Shown piece after piece: positions 50,105 through 59,598 of a stretch of DNA of 64,000 nt. The first letter of the stretch is position 1. Each line of letters starts with the position of its first letter. The notes under the pieces were generated by a model. It saw only the letters and a program-made list of their open reading frames with translations. It ran no database searches and had not been told where the DNA came from. The stretch comes from an uncultured Dorea sp. (GTDB lineage Bacteria; Bacillota_A; Clostridia; Lachnospirales; Lachnospiraceae), in contig CAJTRM010000014.1 of the NCBI GenBank assembly GCA_910578865.1, positions 14,168 through 78,167 on the forward strand. The letters run 5' to 3'. The position numbers and the translations under genes are program-made.

Positions 50105-50902
50105 GTGATTAATTATTCAGAGGATAAGAGCAGACAGTACCATATACAGGTGGCTGAGGGGGAGGTGGGAAGATATGTCATTCTTCCCGGCGATCCGAAG
50201 CGCTGTGAGAAAATTGCAAAATATTTTGACGCCCCGAAAATGATCGCTGACAGCAGAGAGTATGTGACCTATACCGGGTATGTGGACGGGGAGATGGTGA
50301 GCGTCACCTCCACGGGGATTGGCGGTCCGTCGGCGTCCATTGCTATGGAGGAGCTGGTGAAGGTGGGGGCAGACACCTTTATCCGTGTAGGAACCAGCGG
50401 AGGAATGGATCTGGACGTGAAAAGCGGGGATCTTGTGATAGCCACCGGAGCCGTCAGGATGGAGGGGACCAGCAAGGAATATGCGCCTATTGAGTACCCG
50501 GCGGTTGCCGACATTGAGATTACCAATGCCCTGATGCAGGCGGCTGAAAAACTGGGGCAGACCTATCACACGGGGGTTGTCCAGTGCAAGGATGCGTTTT
50601 ACGGGCAGCACTCTCCGGAGACGAAGCCGGTATGGTATGAGTTGATGAACAAATGGGATGCGTGGGTGCGCTGCGGCTGTCTGGCATCGGAGATGGAGTC
50701 GGCGGCATTATATATTGTGGGCAGCGCCCTGCGGGTGCGAGTGGGAGCAGTGCTTCTGGTTATGGCAAATCAGGAGCGGGCGAAGAAAAATCTCCCGAAT
50801 CCGGTAGTACATGACACAGAAGTACCTATCCGGACGGCCATAGAGGCTGTGCGGACGCTGATCCGGCGGGACAGGGATAAGGCTTCAAAGGCTTTTGAGT
50901 AA
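50105..50902 (+). CDS. udp: Uridine phosphorylase
   Basis: This 265-residue phosphorylase cleaves uridine with phosphate to uracil and ribose-1-phosphate. It has YVILPGDPKRCEKIA, STGIGGPSASIAMEEL, RVGTSGG and the substrate-binding CLASEMESAALY. The start is GTG 50105 after AGGCAGGAGAGG. The next gene, a deoxyribose-phosphate aldolase/cytidine deaminase fusion, belongs to the same salvage pathway. Length is normal. Confidence 0.93.
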   Translation: MINYSEDKSRQYHIQVAEGEVGRYVILPGDPKRCEKIAKYFDAPKMIADSREYVTYTGYVDGEMVSVTSTGIGGPSASIAMEELVKVGADTFIRVGTSGGMDLDVKSGDLVIATGAVRMEGTSKEYAPIEYPAVADIEITNALMQAAEKLGQTYHTGVVQCKDAFYGQHSPETKPVWYELMNKWDAWVRCGCLASEMESAALYIVGSALRVRVGAVLLVMANQERAKKNLPNPVVHDTEVPIRTAIEAVRTLIRRDRDKASKAFE

Positions 50903-50968
50903 ATGATGACGGGAAACGAAAACGGGGATTGAGTGAACAGTTCAGAGATCAGGAAAGGGGCGATATTC

Positions 50969-52045
50969 ATGGAGTTAAAAGAGATTTTGGCGCGGGTAGA
51001 TCACACGCTGCTTACGCAGTCTGCCACATGGGAGGAGATCCGGGCATTGTGTGATGACGCGATAGCGTACGGGACGGCTTCGGTGTGCATTCCGGCATCG
51101 TATGTAAGCCAGGCGAAAGAGTATGTGGGAGACCGGATGGCAGTGTGTACAGTCATTGGGTTCCCGAACGGATACAGCACGACAAGAGCGAAGGTGTTTG
51201 AGGCAGAGGATGCAGTGAAAAACGGGGCTGATGAGGTTGACATGGTCATTCATATCGGCTGGGTGAAGGACGGTCTGTATCCACAGATAGAGGATGAGAT
51301 CCGTCAGGTAAAACAGGCAGTGGGAGAGCGCGTCCTTAAGGTGATCGTGGAGACCTGCCTGCTCTCTGAGGAGGAGAAGATCCGCATGTGCGGGGCAGTG
51401 ACGGCAGCAGGGGCCGATTATATCAAGACTTCCACCGGATTTTCCAAGGGAGGGGCAACTCCTTCGGATGTGCGTTTGTTTGCTGCACATGTGGGGAAGG
51501 ATGTCAGGATCAAAGCAGCGGGAGGGATCAGCTCTCTGGAGGATGCCAGGGAATTTCTGGAGCTTGGGGCAGACCGGCTTGGGACAAGCAAGATCGTTAA
51601 GCTTGCAAAGGAAAACAGGAACATGGACGGGCTGCCGGTGGAGCAGATGATTGAAAGGGCAATGGGGATGCTGTCTTGTGCGTATGCCCCGTACTCACAT
51701 TTTAAGGTTGCAGCGGCACTTCTTACGGAGGACGGAGAGATCTTTACCGGGTGTAATATTGAAAATGCTGCATACAGTCCGGGTAATTGTGCGGAGCGGA
51801 CGGCGATTTTTAAGGCTGTCAGTGAGGGAAAGAAGAATTTTAAAGCCATTTGCATCGTCAATGAGGGGGCAGACCACGGGCATGATTATTGCCCGCCGTG
51901 CGGCGTCTGCCGTCAGGTGATGATGGAATTCTGCGATCCGGAGCGCTTCGTGATCATACTTGCCAGAGGTCGGAATGATTATCAGTGCTATTATCTGAAA
52001 GAACTGCAGCCTCTTGGATTCGGGCCGGGAAATCTGAAAAAATAA
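50969..52045 (+). CDS. deoC-cdd: Fusion of deoxyribose-phosphate aldolase and cytidine deaminase
   Basis: This protein of about 358 residues has two complete enzymes. Residues 1-225 are DeoC, which splits deoxyribose-5-phosphate: VDHTLLTQSATW, the KVIVETCLL and DYIKTSTGFSKGGAT segments (Schiff-base Lys), and KAAGGISSLEDAREFL. Residues about 230-358 are cytidine deaminase with zinc ligands in NCAERTA and PPCGVCRQ. There is no stop between them, and the junction reads VEQMIERAMGMLSCAYAPYSHF. ATG 50969 follows AAAGGGG. These genes are usually separate. Confidence 0.93.
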   Translation: MELKEILARVDHTLLTQSATWEEIRALCDDAIAYGTASVCIPASYVSQAKEYVGDRMAVCTVIGFPNGYSTTRAKVFEAEDAVKNGADEVDMVIHIGWVKDGLYPQIEDEIRQVKQAVGERVLKVIVETCLLSEEEKIRMCGAVTAAGADYIKTSTGFSKGGATPSDVRLFAAHVGKDVRIKAAGGISSLEDAREFLELGADRLGTSKIVKLAKENRNMDGLPVEQMIERAMGMLSCAYAPYSHFKVAAALLTEDGEIFTGCNIENAAYSPGNCAERTAIFKAVSEGKKNFKAICIVNEGADHGHDYCPPCGVCRQVMMEFCDPERFVIILARGRNDYQCYYLKELQPLGFGPGNLKK

Positions 52046-52129
52046 AACAGACCGTGCAGGGCGGCATGGTCTGTTGTGTGGGAGAACACGGCCCGAAGGT
52101 GGGCGGTAATTAGAGGAGTGAGCAGAAGT

Positions 52130-53764
52130 ATGCAGTGTTTCAGAGGGAAATGTGTATCTGAAGGAACAGCCATCGGGAAAATCTTTGTTTACCGGAGGGA
52201 CAGACAGCAGATTCAAAGGGTGGAGGTAGAAGATGTCCGCCGGGAAAAGGACCGTTATCACAGGGCTTCTGAGAAGGCCGTAAAGCAGTTGGGCGAGATG
52301 TATGCAAAGGCCGTGGAGGAGGCCGGTGAGTCTTATGCGGCAATTTTTGAAGTTCACCAGATGCTGCTCAAGGACAATGGCTTCATACAATCGGTGGAAC
52401 ATATTATTGAGATGCAGGGGGCCAATGCGGAGTATGCTGTAAATGTCACCGGAGAGAAATATGCGCAGATGTTCGAGACAATGGATGATGAATATATGAG
52501 AGGGCGCGGAGCAGATATAAAGGACATTTCCGAACGTCTTCTTGCGGCTTTAAGAGGCGGTGCCACAAACAGCATCCGGCTGGAAGAGCCGGTTATCGTG
52601 GTGGCAGATGACCTGACTCCTTCCGAGGCAGTGCAGATGGATAAGGATAAGGTTTTGGCCTATGTAACGGTACATGGATCCCGGAACTCCCACACGGCAA
52701 TTTTGGCACGCACCATGGGAGTCCCGGCCCTGGCGGGGACGGATATCCCGCCGGAGGAGGCTTTGGACGGGAAGCGCGCAGCTGTGGACGGTGCAGGGGG
52801 ATATCTCTTTGTGGAGCCGGACGAGAAGACATCCGCAAGAATGCGGGAACAGCAAAGCCGGGAGGAAGCGCAGAAGAGGCGGCTGGAGGAACTGAAGGGA
52901 AAGAAGAGCATCACTCCGGACGGAAAGCAGGTGATGCTCTATGCGAACATAAGTGATATCAGAGATCTTGACAGCGCCGTCCGGAATGATGCAGAAGGCA
53001 TCGGGTTGTTCCGGAGTGAGTTTCTCTGTCTGGAGGCCGGAGATTTTCCCGGCGAGGAGGAGCAGTTCCGGATCTATAAAAAGGTTGCGGAGACTATGTC
53101 CGGGAGAAGGGCAGTCATCCGTACATGGGATATCGGGGCGGATAAAGGATGCGGCGGTTTCGGAGTGGAGCCCGGGGAAAATCTGGCTCTTGGCTGCCGG
53201 GGAATCCGCATTTGCCTGGAACGCCCGGAAATCTTCAAAACTCAGCTGAGAGCGCTTTTGCGTGCCAGTGTATTTGGAAATATTGCGGTCATGTATCCAA
53301 TGATTACCAGCCTGTGGGAGATCCGCAGGATCAGTGAGATTGTAGAGGAAGTCAGGAAGGAACTAAAAGACCGGAGGATGGAATACGGCGAGCCGGAACA
53401 GGGGATTATGATCGAGACGCCGGCAGCTGCGCTCATCAGCGGGGAGCTTGCAAAAGAAGTGGATTTTTTCAGTATCGGAACAAATGACCTGACACAGTAT
53501 ACGCTGGCTGCCAACCGTCAGGATCCAAGACTTGACATATTTTATGATATCCGTCATCCGGCAGTTTTCAGGCTGGTTGAACTGATTATAGAAAATGCAC
53601 ATAAGGCAGGGATTCAGGCAGGAATCTGCGGAGAACTCGGGGCAGATCCGGAATTGATCCGGGAATTTCTGGCAATGGGGGCAGACAGTTTTTCTGTGCC
53701 TCCGGGTCAGATTCTTCCTGTCCGGAGAGCCATACGAGAGTGGGACAGTGGCCCGTTGATTTGA
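52130..53764 (+). CDS. ptsI: PTS enzyme I (phosphoenolpyruvate-protein phosphotransferase)
   Basis: This 544-residue enzyme passes phosphate from PEP to HPr. It has an N-terminal HPr-binding helical domain, then HGSRNSHTAILARTMG with the phospho-His at residue 188. The PEP-binding barrel includes IGLFRSEFL, GCRGIRICLE, FSIGTNDLTQYTLA and GICGELGAD. ATG 52130 follows AGAGGAG; the frame upstream is not coding. No ptsH lies next to it. It is slightly shorter than typical (570). Confidence 0.93.
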   Translation: MQCFRGKCVSEGTAIGKIFVYRRDRQQIQRVEVEDVRREKDRYHRASEKAVKQLGEMYAKAVEEAGESYAAIFEVHQMLLKDNGFIQSVEHIIEMQGANAEYAVNVTGEKYAQMFETMDDEYMRGRGADIKDISERLLAALRGGATNSIRLEEPVIVVADDLTPSEAVQMDKDKVLAYVTVHGSRNSHTAILARTMGVPALAGTDIPPEEALDGKRAAVDGAGGYLFVEPDEKTSARMREQQSREEAQKRRLEELKGKKSITPDGKQVMLYANISDIRDLDSAVRNDAEGIGLFRSEFLCLEAGDFPGEEEQFRIYKKVAETMSGRRAVIRTWDIGADKGCGGFGVEPGENLALGCRGIRICLERPEIFKTQLRALLRASVFGNIAVMYPMITSLWEIRRISEIVEEVRKELKDRRMEYGEPEQGIMIETPAAALISGELAKEVDFFSIGTNDLTQYTLAANRQDPRLDIFYDIRHPAVFRLVELIIENAHKAGIQAGICGELGADPELIREFLAMGADSFSVPPGQILPVRRAIREWDSGPLI

Positions 53765-53827
53765 CCGGAAACGACTTGTGAGACGCTCAAAGCTGTATTT
53801 TCTGTCGTAATTTAGCACATTAAATCC

Positions 53828-53856
53828 TTGAAACATACATTAAAATACGATATGAT
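53828..53856 (+). promoter_or_regulatory. Sigma-A promoter of leuB
   Basis: TTGAAA (53828-53833), a 17-base spacer and TATGAT (53851-53856), about 38 bases before the leuB ATG, which follows GAGGGAGG. Confidence 0.75.
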
Positions 53857-53894
53857 AGATGCTATAGATTTTTTTGTGAGGGAGGAAGAGGCGT

Positions 53895-54977
53895 ATGAAT
53901 TTGAAGATCGGAGTGATCAAAGGGGACGGAATCGGTCCGGAGATCGTGACAGAAGCCATGAAGGTTCTGAATAAAACAGCGGAAGTATTCGGACATTCGT
54001 GCAATTATACACAGCTGCTGCTCGGTGGGGCATCGATTGATGTAAACGGTGTGCCGCTCACGGACGAGACCATTGCAGAGGCAAAGGAATGTGAAGCTGT
54101 GCTGATGGGTTCCATCGGCGGAGATGCAAAGACCTCGCCGTGGTATCAACTGGAACCGTCAAAGAGGCCGGAGGCCGGACTTCTCGGAATCCGCAAGGCA
54201 TTGAACCTGTTTGCCAATTTAAGGCCGGCAATTCTGTATGATGAGTTGAAAGGGGCATGCCCTTTAAAGGAAGAGATCACAGCAGGCGGATTCGACCTGA
54301 TGATCATGAGGGAGCTGACGGGAGGCCTCTATTTCGGAGAGCGGAAGACGGTGGAGGAAAACGGAATACTGACAGCATATGATTCTCTTACATATAATGA
54401 AAATGAGATCCGCAGGATCGCAAAGCGGGCATTTGATATTGCCATGAAGCGGGGTAAAAAAGTAACCAGCGTTGATAAGGCAAATGTGCTGGATTCTTCC
54501 AGATTATGGAGAAAAGTTGTGGAAGAAGTGGCAGCAGATTATCCGGAGGTGGCTTTGGAGCATATGCTGGTGGATAACTGTGCGATGCAGCTGGTGAAGG
54601 ATCCGCGGCAGTTTGACGTGGTACTGACAGAGAATATGTTCGGCGATATCCTGTCGGATGAAGCCAGTATGGTGACCGGCTCCATCGGGATGCTGGCGAG
54701 CGCCAGCCTGAATGAGACGAAATTCGGACTCTATGAGCCCAGCGGAGGTTCGGCGCCGGATATTGCAGGAAAGGGGATTGCGAATCCTATCGCAACAATT
54801 CTTTCAGCGGCAATGATGCTGAGATTTAGTTTTGATCTGGATAAAGAGGCGGATGCCATTGAGCAGGCGGTTGCGAAAGTGCTGAAAGAAGGCTATCGCA
54901 CCATTGATATTATGTCGGAAGGAAAGACACAGGTCGGTACGGAGAAGATGGGAGATTTGATTGCAGGCTTCATTTAG
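53895..54977 (+). CDS. leuB: 3-isopropylmalate dehydrogenase
   Basis: This NAD-dependent enzyme of leucine biosynthesis has 360 residues. Motifs are GDGIGPEIVTEAMKVL, LLGIRKALNLFANLRPA, RELTGGLYFGER, the KVTSVDKANVLDSSRLWR substrate Lys region, and DILSDEASMVTGSIGMLASAS. EPSGGSAPDIAGKGIANP completes the pattern. It is the first gene of a leuB-ilvD-ilvB set. leuA, leuC and leuD are not in the window. Length and motifs are normal. Confidence 0.96.
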   Translation: MNLKIGVIKGDGIGPEIVTEAMKVLNKTAEVFGHSCNYTQLLLGGASIDVNGVPLTDETIAEAKECEAVLMGSIGGDAKTSPWYQLEPSKRPEAGLLGIRKALNLFANLRPAILYDELKGACPLKEEITAGGFDLMIMRELTGGLYFGERKTVEENGILTAYDSLTYNENEIRRIAKRAFDIAMKRGKKVTSVDKANVLDSSRLWRKVVEEVAADYPEVALEHMLVDNCAMQLVKDPRQFDVVLTENMFGDILSDEASMVTGSIGMLASASLNETKFGLYEPSGGSAPDIAGKGIANPIATILSAAMMLRFSFDLDKEADAIEQAVAKVLKEGYRTIDIMSEGKTQVGTEKMGDLIAGFI

Positions 54978-55039
54978 GTACAGGGCAAAAATCAATTAGG
55001 TACACCGCAAAATACAATTAGGGACGTAGTAAAATTCAA
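54974..55039 (+). repeat. Three tandem 22-bp repeats between leuB and ilvD
   Basis: Three consecutive 22-base units, beginning at 54974, 54996 and 55018, each open with TTAGGTAC or TTAGGGAC and close with CAA. The first overlaps the leuB stop codon and the third leads into a hairpin. Confidence 0.75.
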
Positions 55040-55052
55040 CTTTGCTACGTCC
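55022..55052 (+). promoter_or_regulatory. Strong hairpin before ilvD ribosome binding site
   Basis: A 12-bp stem with one G-U pair (55022-55033 with 55041-55052), loop ATTCAAC. It ends two bases before CAGGAGG (55054-55060), the ilvD ribosome binding site. There is no T-run, so it is more likely a processing, stability or translation-control element than a terminator. Confidence 0.55.
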
Positions 55053-55068
55053 TCAGGAGGTAAGTGAT

Positions 55069-56739
55069 ATGAGAAGTGATACAGTGACAAAAGGTAAGCA
55101 GCAGGCTCCCCACCGTTCCCTGATGAACGCGCTGGGGCTCACAAAGGAAGAGATGGACAGACCATTGGTAGGAATTGTGAGTTCATACAATGAGATTGTG
55201 CCGGGGCATATGAATCTGGATAAGATTGTGGATGCGGTGAAGCAGGGGGTTGCCATGGCAGGCGGGACGCCTGTCGTATTTCCGGCAATCGCAGTGTGCG
55301 ACGGGATTGCCATGGGGCATATCGGTATGAAGTATTCTCTGGTCACCAGGGATCTGATCGCAGATTCTACGGAGGCAATGGCAATGGCTCATCAATTTGA
55401 TGCTCTTGTTATGGTGCCAAATTGTGATAAGAATGTTCCGGGGCTTTTGATGGCGGCGGCCAGGATTAATGTCCCGACGATCTTCGTCAGCGGAGGGCCG
55501 ATGCTGGCCGGCCGCGTGCAGGGGAAGAAGACCAGCCTCTCCAGTATGTTTGAGGCAGTAGGAGCCAATGCGGCAGGAACTCTTTCTGATGAAGGGCTTT
55601 TGGAATTTGAGAACAAGACGTGTCCGACCTGTGGTTCTTGTTCCGGTATGTATACGGCCAACAGCATGAACTGCCTGACGGAGGTTCTGGGCATGGGCCT
55701 TGGCGGAAACGGCACGATCCCGGCTGTCTATTCTGAGAGGATCCGGCTGGCGAAGCATGCAGGCATGAAAGTTATGGAGCTGTGGGAGAAAAATATCCGG
55801 CCAAGAGATATTATGACAGAGGATGCAGTTTTGAATGCGCTGACGGTGGATATGGCACTGGGCTGTTCTACCAACAGTATGCTGCATCTCCCGGCAATTG
55901 CTCATGAGATCGGCATGGATTTTGAGATTGATTTTGCAAACGGCATCAGTGAGAAGACGCCGAACCTTTGCCATCTTGCTCCGGCAGGCCCTACCTATAT
56001 GGAAGATTTAAATGAAGCCGGCGGTGTATATGCAGTAATGAATGAGCTGAACAAAAAAGGTCTTCTCAACACAGACTGTATGACAGTTACCGGAAAGACG
56101 GTAGGGGAAAATATTAAAGATGCTGTAAATATGAATCCGGAAGTCATCCGTCCGATCGACAACCCGTATTCTGAGACCGGCGGCCTTGCTGTGCTGAAGG
56201 GCAACCTTGCCCCGGACGGAAGTGTCGTAAAGCGTTCAGCCGTTGTAGCAGAAATGCTGGTTCATGAAGGACCTGCAAGAGTATTTGACTGTGAAGAGGA
56301 TGCAATAGATGCGATCAAAGGCGGCAGGATCGTGGCGGGGGATGTAGTAGTTATCCGTTATGAGGGGCCGAAGGGAGGCCCTGGTATGAGGGAAATGCTC
56401 AATCCGACGTCTGCCATTGCAGGTATGGGGCTTGGCTCCAGTGTCGCGCTGATTACAGACGGGCGCTTCAGCGGGGCCTCCAGAGGAGCTTCTATCGGGC
56501 ATGTGTCTCCGGAAGCGGCAGTGGGCGGTCCGATTGCACTTGTGGAGGAAGGAGATATCATTAAGATTGATATTCCTAACCTGAAGCTTACGGTGGATGT
56601 GACGGAGGAAGAGCTGGCGAAAAGAAGGGAATCCTGGACGCCAAGAGAGCCTAAGGTGACGACAGGATATCTGGCAAGATATGCTTCTATGGTTACATCC
56701 GGCAACAGAGGCGCGATTATGGAGATACCGAAGAATTAG
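55069..56739 (+). CDS. ilvD: Dihydroxy-acid dehydratase
   Basis: This iron-sulfur enzyme of valine and isoleucine synthesis has 556 residues. It contains VGIVSSYNEIVPGHMNLDK, the cluster-binding cysteines in VPNCDKNVPG and TCPTCGSCSGMYTANSMN, and GLGSSVALITDGRFSGASRG near the end. ATG 55069 is fixed by CAGGAGG. It precedes ilvB by 22 bases, forming one operon. Nothing unusual was seen in the protein. Confidence 0.96.
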   Translation: MRSDTVTKGKQQAPHRSLMNALGLTKEEMDRPLVGIVSSYNEIVPGHMNLDKIVDAVKQGVAMAGGTPVVFPAIAVCDGIAMGHIGMKYSLVTRDLIADSTEAMAMAHQFDALVMVPNCDKNVPGLLMAAARINVPTIFVSGGPMLAGRVQGKKTSLSSMFEAVGANAAGTLSDEGLLEFENKTCPTCGSCSGMYTANSMNCLTEVLGMGLGGNGTIPAVYSERIRLAKHAGMKVMELWEKNIRPRDIMTEDAVLNALTVDMALGCSTNSMLHLPAIAHEIGMDFEIDFANGISEKTPNLCHLAPAGPTYMEDLNEAGGVYAVMNELNKKGLLNTDCMTVTGKTVGENIKDAVNMNPEVIRPIDNPYSETGGLAVLKGNLAPDGSVVKRSAVVAEMLVHEGPARVFDCEEDAIDAIKGGRIVAGDVVVIRYEGPKGGPGMREMLNPTSAIAGMGLGSSVALITDGRFSGASRGASIGHVSPEAAVGGPIALVEEGDIIKIDIPNLKLTVDVTEEELAKRRESWTPREPKVTTGYLARYASMVTSGNRGAIMEIPKN

Positions 56740-56761
56740 AGAGATAGGAGATTTGGAAAGG

Positions 56762-58441
56762 ATGCAGTTAACAGGAGCACAGATTGTAATCGAATGTTTG
56801 AAGGAGCAGGGGGTAGATACCGTATTCGGTTACCCGGGCGGTGCGATTTTAAATGTATACGATGAATTGTATAAACACAGTGACGAGATCAGGCATATCC
56901 TCACATCCCACGAACAGGGGGCGGCCCACGCGGCTGACGGATATGCGAGAGCCACGGGGAAGGTGGGGGTCTGTTTTGCCACCAGCGGCCCGGGCGCCAC
57001 AAATCTTGTTACCGGTATAGCCACCGCATATATGGATTCTATCCCGGTGGTGGCAATTACTTGTAATGTAGGGGTGTCCCTGCTTGGAAAAGACAGTTTC
57101 CAGGAGATTGATATTGCAGGGATCACGATGCCCATTACCAAGCATAATTATATTGTGAAGGATGTGGATGCTCTGGCAGACACGATCCGCAAAGCCTTTG
57201 CCATTGCCAAATCCGGAAGGCCTGCGCCGGTGTTGATTGATATCCCCAAGGATGTGACGGCAAATAAGACGGAATACATCCGGATGGAAAAGGCAGAGGC
57301 CAGGCCTGAGAAAGAGGTGTGCCAGGAAGAGATCCAAAAGGCGGTAAGGATGATTGAGAAGTCCGAAAGGCCTTATATCTTTGTCGGAGGCGGAGCCGTA
57401 CTTTCAGGAGCCAGTGAGGAACTTCGCACATTCGTGGAGAAGGTAGATGCCCCGGTGGCAGATTCCCTGATGGGGAAGGGGGCATTTCCGGGAACAGATC
57501 CGCGGTATACCGGAATGCTTGGAATGCACGGAACCAAAACATCCAACTTTGGCGTCAGCGAGTGTGACCTGTTGATTGTGGCCGGCGCACGTTTTAGTGA
57601 CCGTGTGACCGGAAATGCAAAGAAATTTGCAAAGCATGCGAAGATTCTCCAGTTTGATATTGACGAGGCGGAGATGAATAAAAATGTATTGATCACCGAC
57701 AGTGTGACCGGCGATCTGAAAGCAGTATTAAGCGCCGTCAATGAGAAATTATCCGGGCAGAGCCATCCGGAGTGGATTCAGAAGATTATGGACTATAAAG
57801 AGCGGTATCCTCTGTCCTATCATCCGGAAGAACTTACAGGTCCTTTTGTGGTTGAGGAAATCTACCGTCAGACGAAGGGAGACGCTGTCGTAGTGACGGA
57901 GGTAGGACAGCATCAGATGTGGGCGGCCCAGTTTTATAAATATACGCAGCCAAGGACCCTTCTGACTTCCGGAGGGCTGGGAACGATGGGTTACGGCCTC
58001 GGCGCGTCCCTCGGCGCGAAGATGGGGAAACCGGAGAAGGTCGTTGTGAATATTGCGGGAGACGGCTGTTTCCGTATGAATATGAACGAGATTGCGACGG
58101 CAGTAAGGCATCAGATTCCTGTGATCCAGGTAGTCATCAATAATCATGTGCTCGGAATGGTGCGGCAGTGGCAGAATCTGTTTTACGGACAGCGCTATTC
58201 TTCTACCGTTTTAAACGATGCGGTAGATTTTGTGAAGCTTGCCGAGGCAATGGGCGCTAAAGGAATCCGCGTGACTACAAGGGAAGAGTTTCAGTCGGCG
58301 TTTGCAGAAGCTCTGACCTCCGGCGGGCCGATTGTGATCGACTGCCAGATTGACTGTGACGATAAGGTGTGGCCGATGGTTGCGCCGGGAGCGGCGATCA
58401 GTGAGGCTTTTGATGAGAAAGACCTGGCAGAGAAAGAATAA
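56762..58441 (+). CDS. ilvB: Acetolactate synthase large subunit
   Basis: This ThDP-dependent enzyme condenses pyruvate to acetolactate, the first common step of branched-chain amino acid synthesis. It has 559 residues, with TVFGYPGGAILNVYDEL, HEQGAAHAADGYARATGKVG, KHNYIVKDVD and the ThDP-binding NIAGDGCFRMNMNEIATA. ATG 56762 follows GGAGATTTGGAAAGG; the longer frame overlaps ilvD. No ilvN regulatory subunit gene follows here. The FAD/ThDP motifs are normal. Confidence 0.95.
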   Translation: MQLTGAQIVIECLKEQGVDTVFGYPGGAILNVYDELYKHSDEIRHILTSHEQGAAHAADGYARATGKVGVCFATSGPGATNLVTGIATAYMDSIPVVAITCNVGVSLLGKDSFQEIDIAGITMPITKHNYIVKDVDALADTIRKAFAIAKSGRPAPVLIDIPKDVTANKTEYIRMEKAEARPEKEVCQEEIQKAVRMIEKSERPYIFVGGGAVLSGASEELRTFVEKVDAPVADSLMGKGAFPGTDPRYTGMLGMHGTKTSNFGVSECDLLIVAGARFSDRVTGNAKKFAKHAKILQFDIDEAEMNKNVLITDSVTGDLKAVLSAVNEKLSGQSHPEWIQKIMDYKERYPLSYHPEELTGPFVVEEIYRQTKGDAVVVTEVGQHQMWAAQFYKYTQPRTLLTSGGLGTMGYGLGASLGAKMGKPEKVVVNIAGDGCFRMNMNEIATAVRHQIPVIQVVINNHVLGMVRQWQNLFYGQRYSSTVLNDAVDFVKLAEAMGAKGIRVTTREEFQSAFAEALTSGGPIVIDCQIDCDDKVWPMVAPGAAISEAFDEKDLAEKE

Positions 58442-58513
58442 GGACAGCAAAGACATCAGCAGAAAAATGGCTGTGAAGGTATAGCAGCAGATGAAGAAAT
58501 CGGAGGGACAATA

Positions 58514-59596
58514 ATGGGCAGAGTGTACAATTTTTCAGCAGGCCCGGCAGTTTTGCCGGAGGAAGTGCTGCGAGAGGCGGCAGAGGAGATGTTAGACTAC
58601 AATGGCAGCGGCATGTCAGTGATGGAAATGAGTCACCGCTCCGGGGCGTTCCAGGAGATCGTAGAGACCGCAGAGGCTGATCTGCGGGAGTTGATGAATA
58701 TTCCCGCCAACTATAAAGTATTATTTTTACAAGGCGGGGCTTCTCAGCAGTTTGCCATGATTCCTATGAATCTGATGAAAAACGGCGTGGCTGATTATAT
58801 CGTGACCGGCCAGTGGGCAAAAAAAGCGGCGGCGGAAGCAAAGAAATACGGGACAGTGAATGTGATCGCATCTTCGGAAGATCAGACATTTTCCTATATT
58901 CCGGACTGCACGGACCTTCCGGTATCCGAAAATGCCGATTACGTATATATCTGTGAAAATAATACGATATACGGGACGAAATTTCATCAGCTTCCCGATA
59001 CCAAGGGTAAGACATTGGTGGCGGATGTATCTTCCTGTTTCCTGTCCGAACCGGTGGATGTGGAAAAATACGGGCTGATCTACGGAGGCGTCCAGAAAAA
59101 CATCGGACCCGCAGGCGTAGTCATTGCCATCATCCGGGAGGATCTGATTACAGAGGAAGTCCTTCCCGGCACACCAACGATGTTAAAGTATAAGACACAT
59201 GCAGACGCGAAGTCATTGTATAATACGCCTCCTGCCTATGGGATTTATATTTGCGGAAAGGTATTCCGTTGGCTGAAAAAGCAGGGAGGGCTTTCGGCCA
59301 TGAAAGAATACAATGAGAAAAAGGCCGGAATTATATATGATTATCTGGATCAGAGCAGTTTGTTTAAGGGTACAGTAGTAAAGAAAGACCGTTCCCTTAT
59401 GAACATCCCGTTTGTGACAGGAGATGCCCGGCTGGATGCTGAATTTGTGAAAAAAGCGAAAGAGGCAGGGCTTGAGAATCTGAAAGGTCACAGGAGCGTG
59501 GGCGGAATGCGCGCGAGCATCTATAATGCAATGCCGCTGGAAGGTGTGGAGGCATTGGCAGCATTTATGAGGAAGTTTGAAGAGGAGAATATGTAG
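58514..59596 (+). CDS. serC: Phosphoserine aminotransferase
   Basis: This PLP enzyme converts 3-phosphohydroxypyruvate to phosphoserine. The 360-residue protein starts VYNFSAGPAVLPEEVL, has LFLQGGASQQFAMIPMN and ADVSSCFLSEPVDVEKYG, and contains the PLP-binding Lys in YGGVQKNIGPAGV. It is separated from serA by only two bases, giving a compact serine operon. GGAGGGAC precedes the start. Confidence 0.96.
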   Translation: MGRVYNFSAGPAVLPEEVLREAAEEMLDYNGSGMSVMEMSHRSGAFQEIVETAEADLRELMNIPANYKVLFLQGGASQQFAMIPMNLMKNGVADYIVTGQWAKKAAAEAKKYGTVNVIASSEDQTFSYIPDCTDLPVSENADYVYICENNTIYGTKFHQLPDTKGKTLVADVSSCFLSEPVDVEKYGLIYGGVQKNIGPAGVVIAIIREDLITEEVLPGTPTMLKYKTHADAKSLYNTPPAYGIYICGKVFRWLKKQGGLSAMKEYNEKKAGIIYDYLDQSSLFKGTVVKKDRSLMNIPFVTGDARLDAEFVKKAKEAGLENLKGHRSVGGMRASIYNAMPLEGVEALAAFMRKFEEENM

Positions 59597-59598
59597 TC

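Noticed and set aside
55022..55052. Terminator or T-box leader before ilvD
   Set aside because: No T-run follows the stem, the interval is too short for a T-box, and no T-box core sequence is seen.
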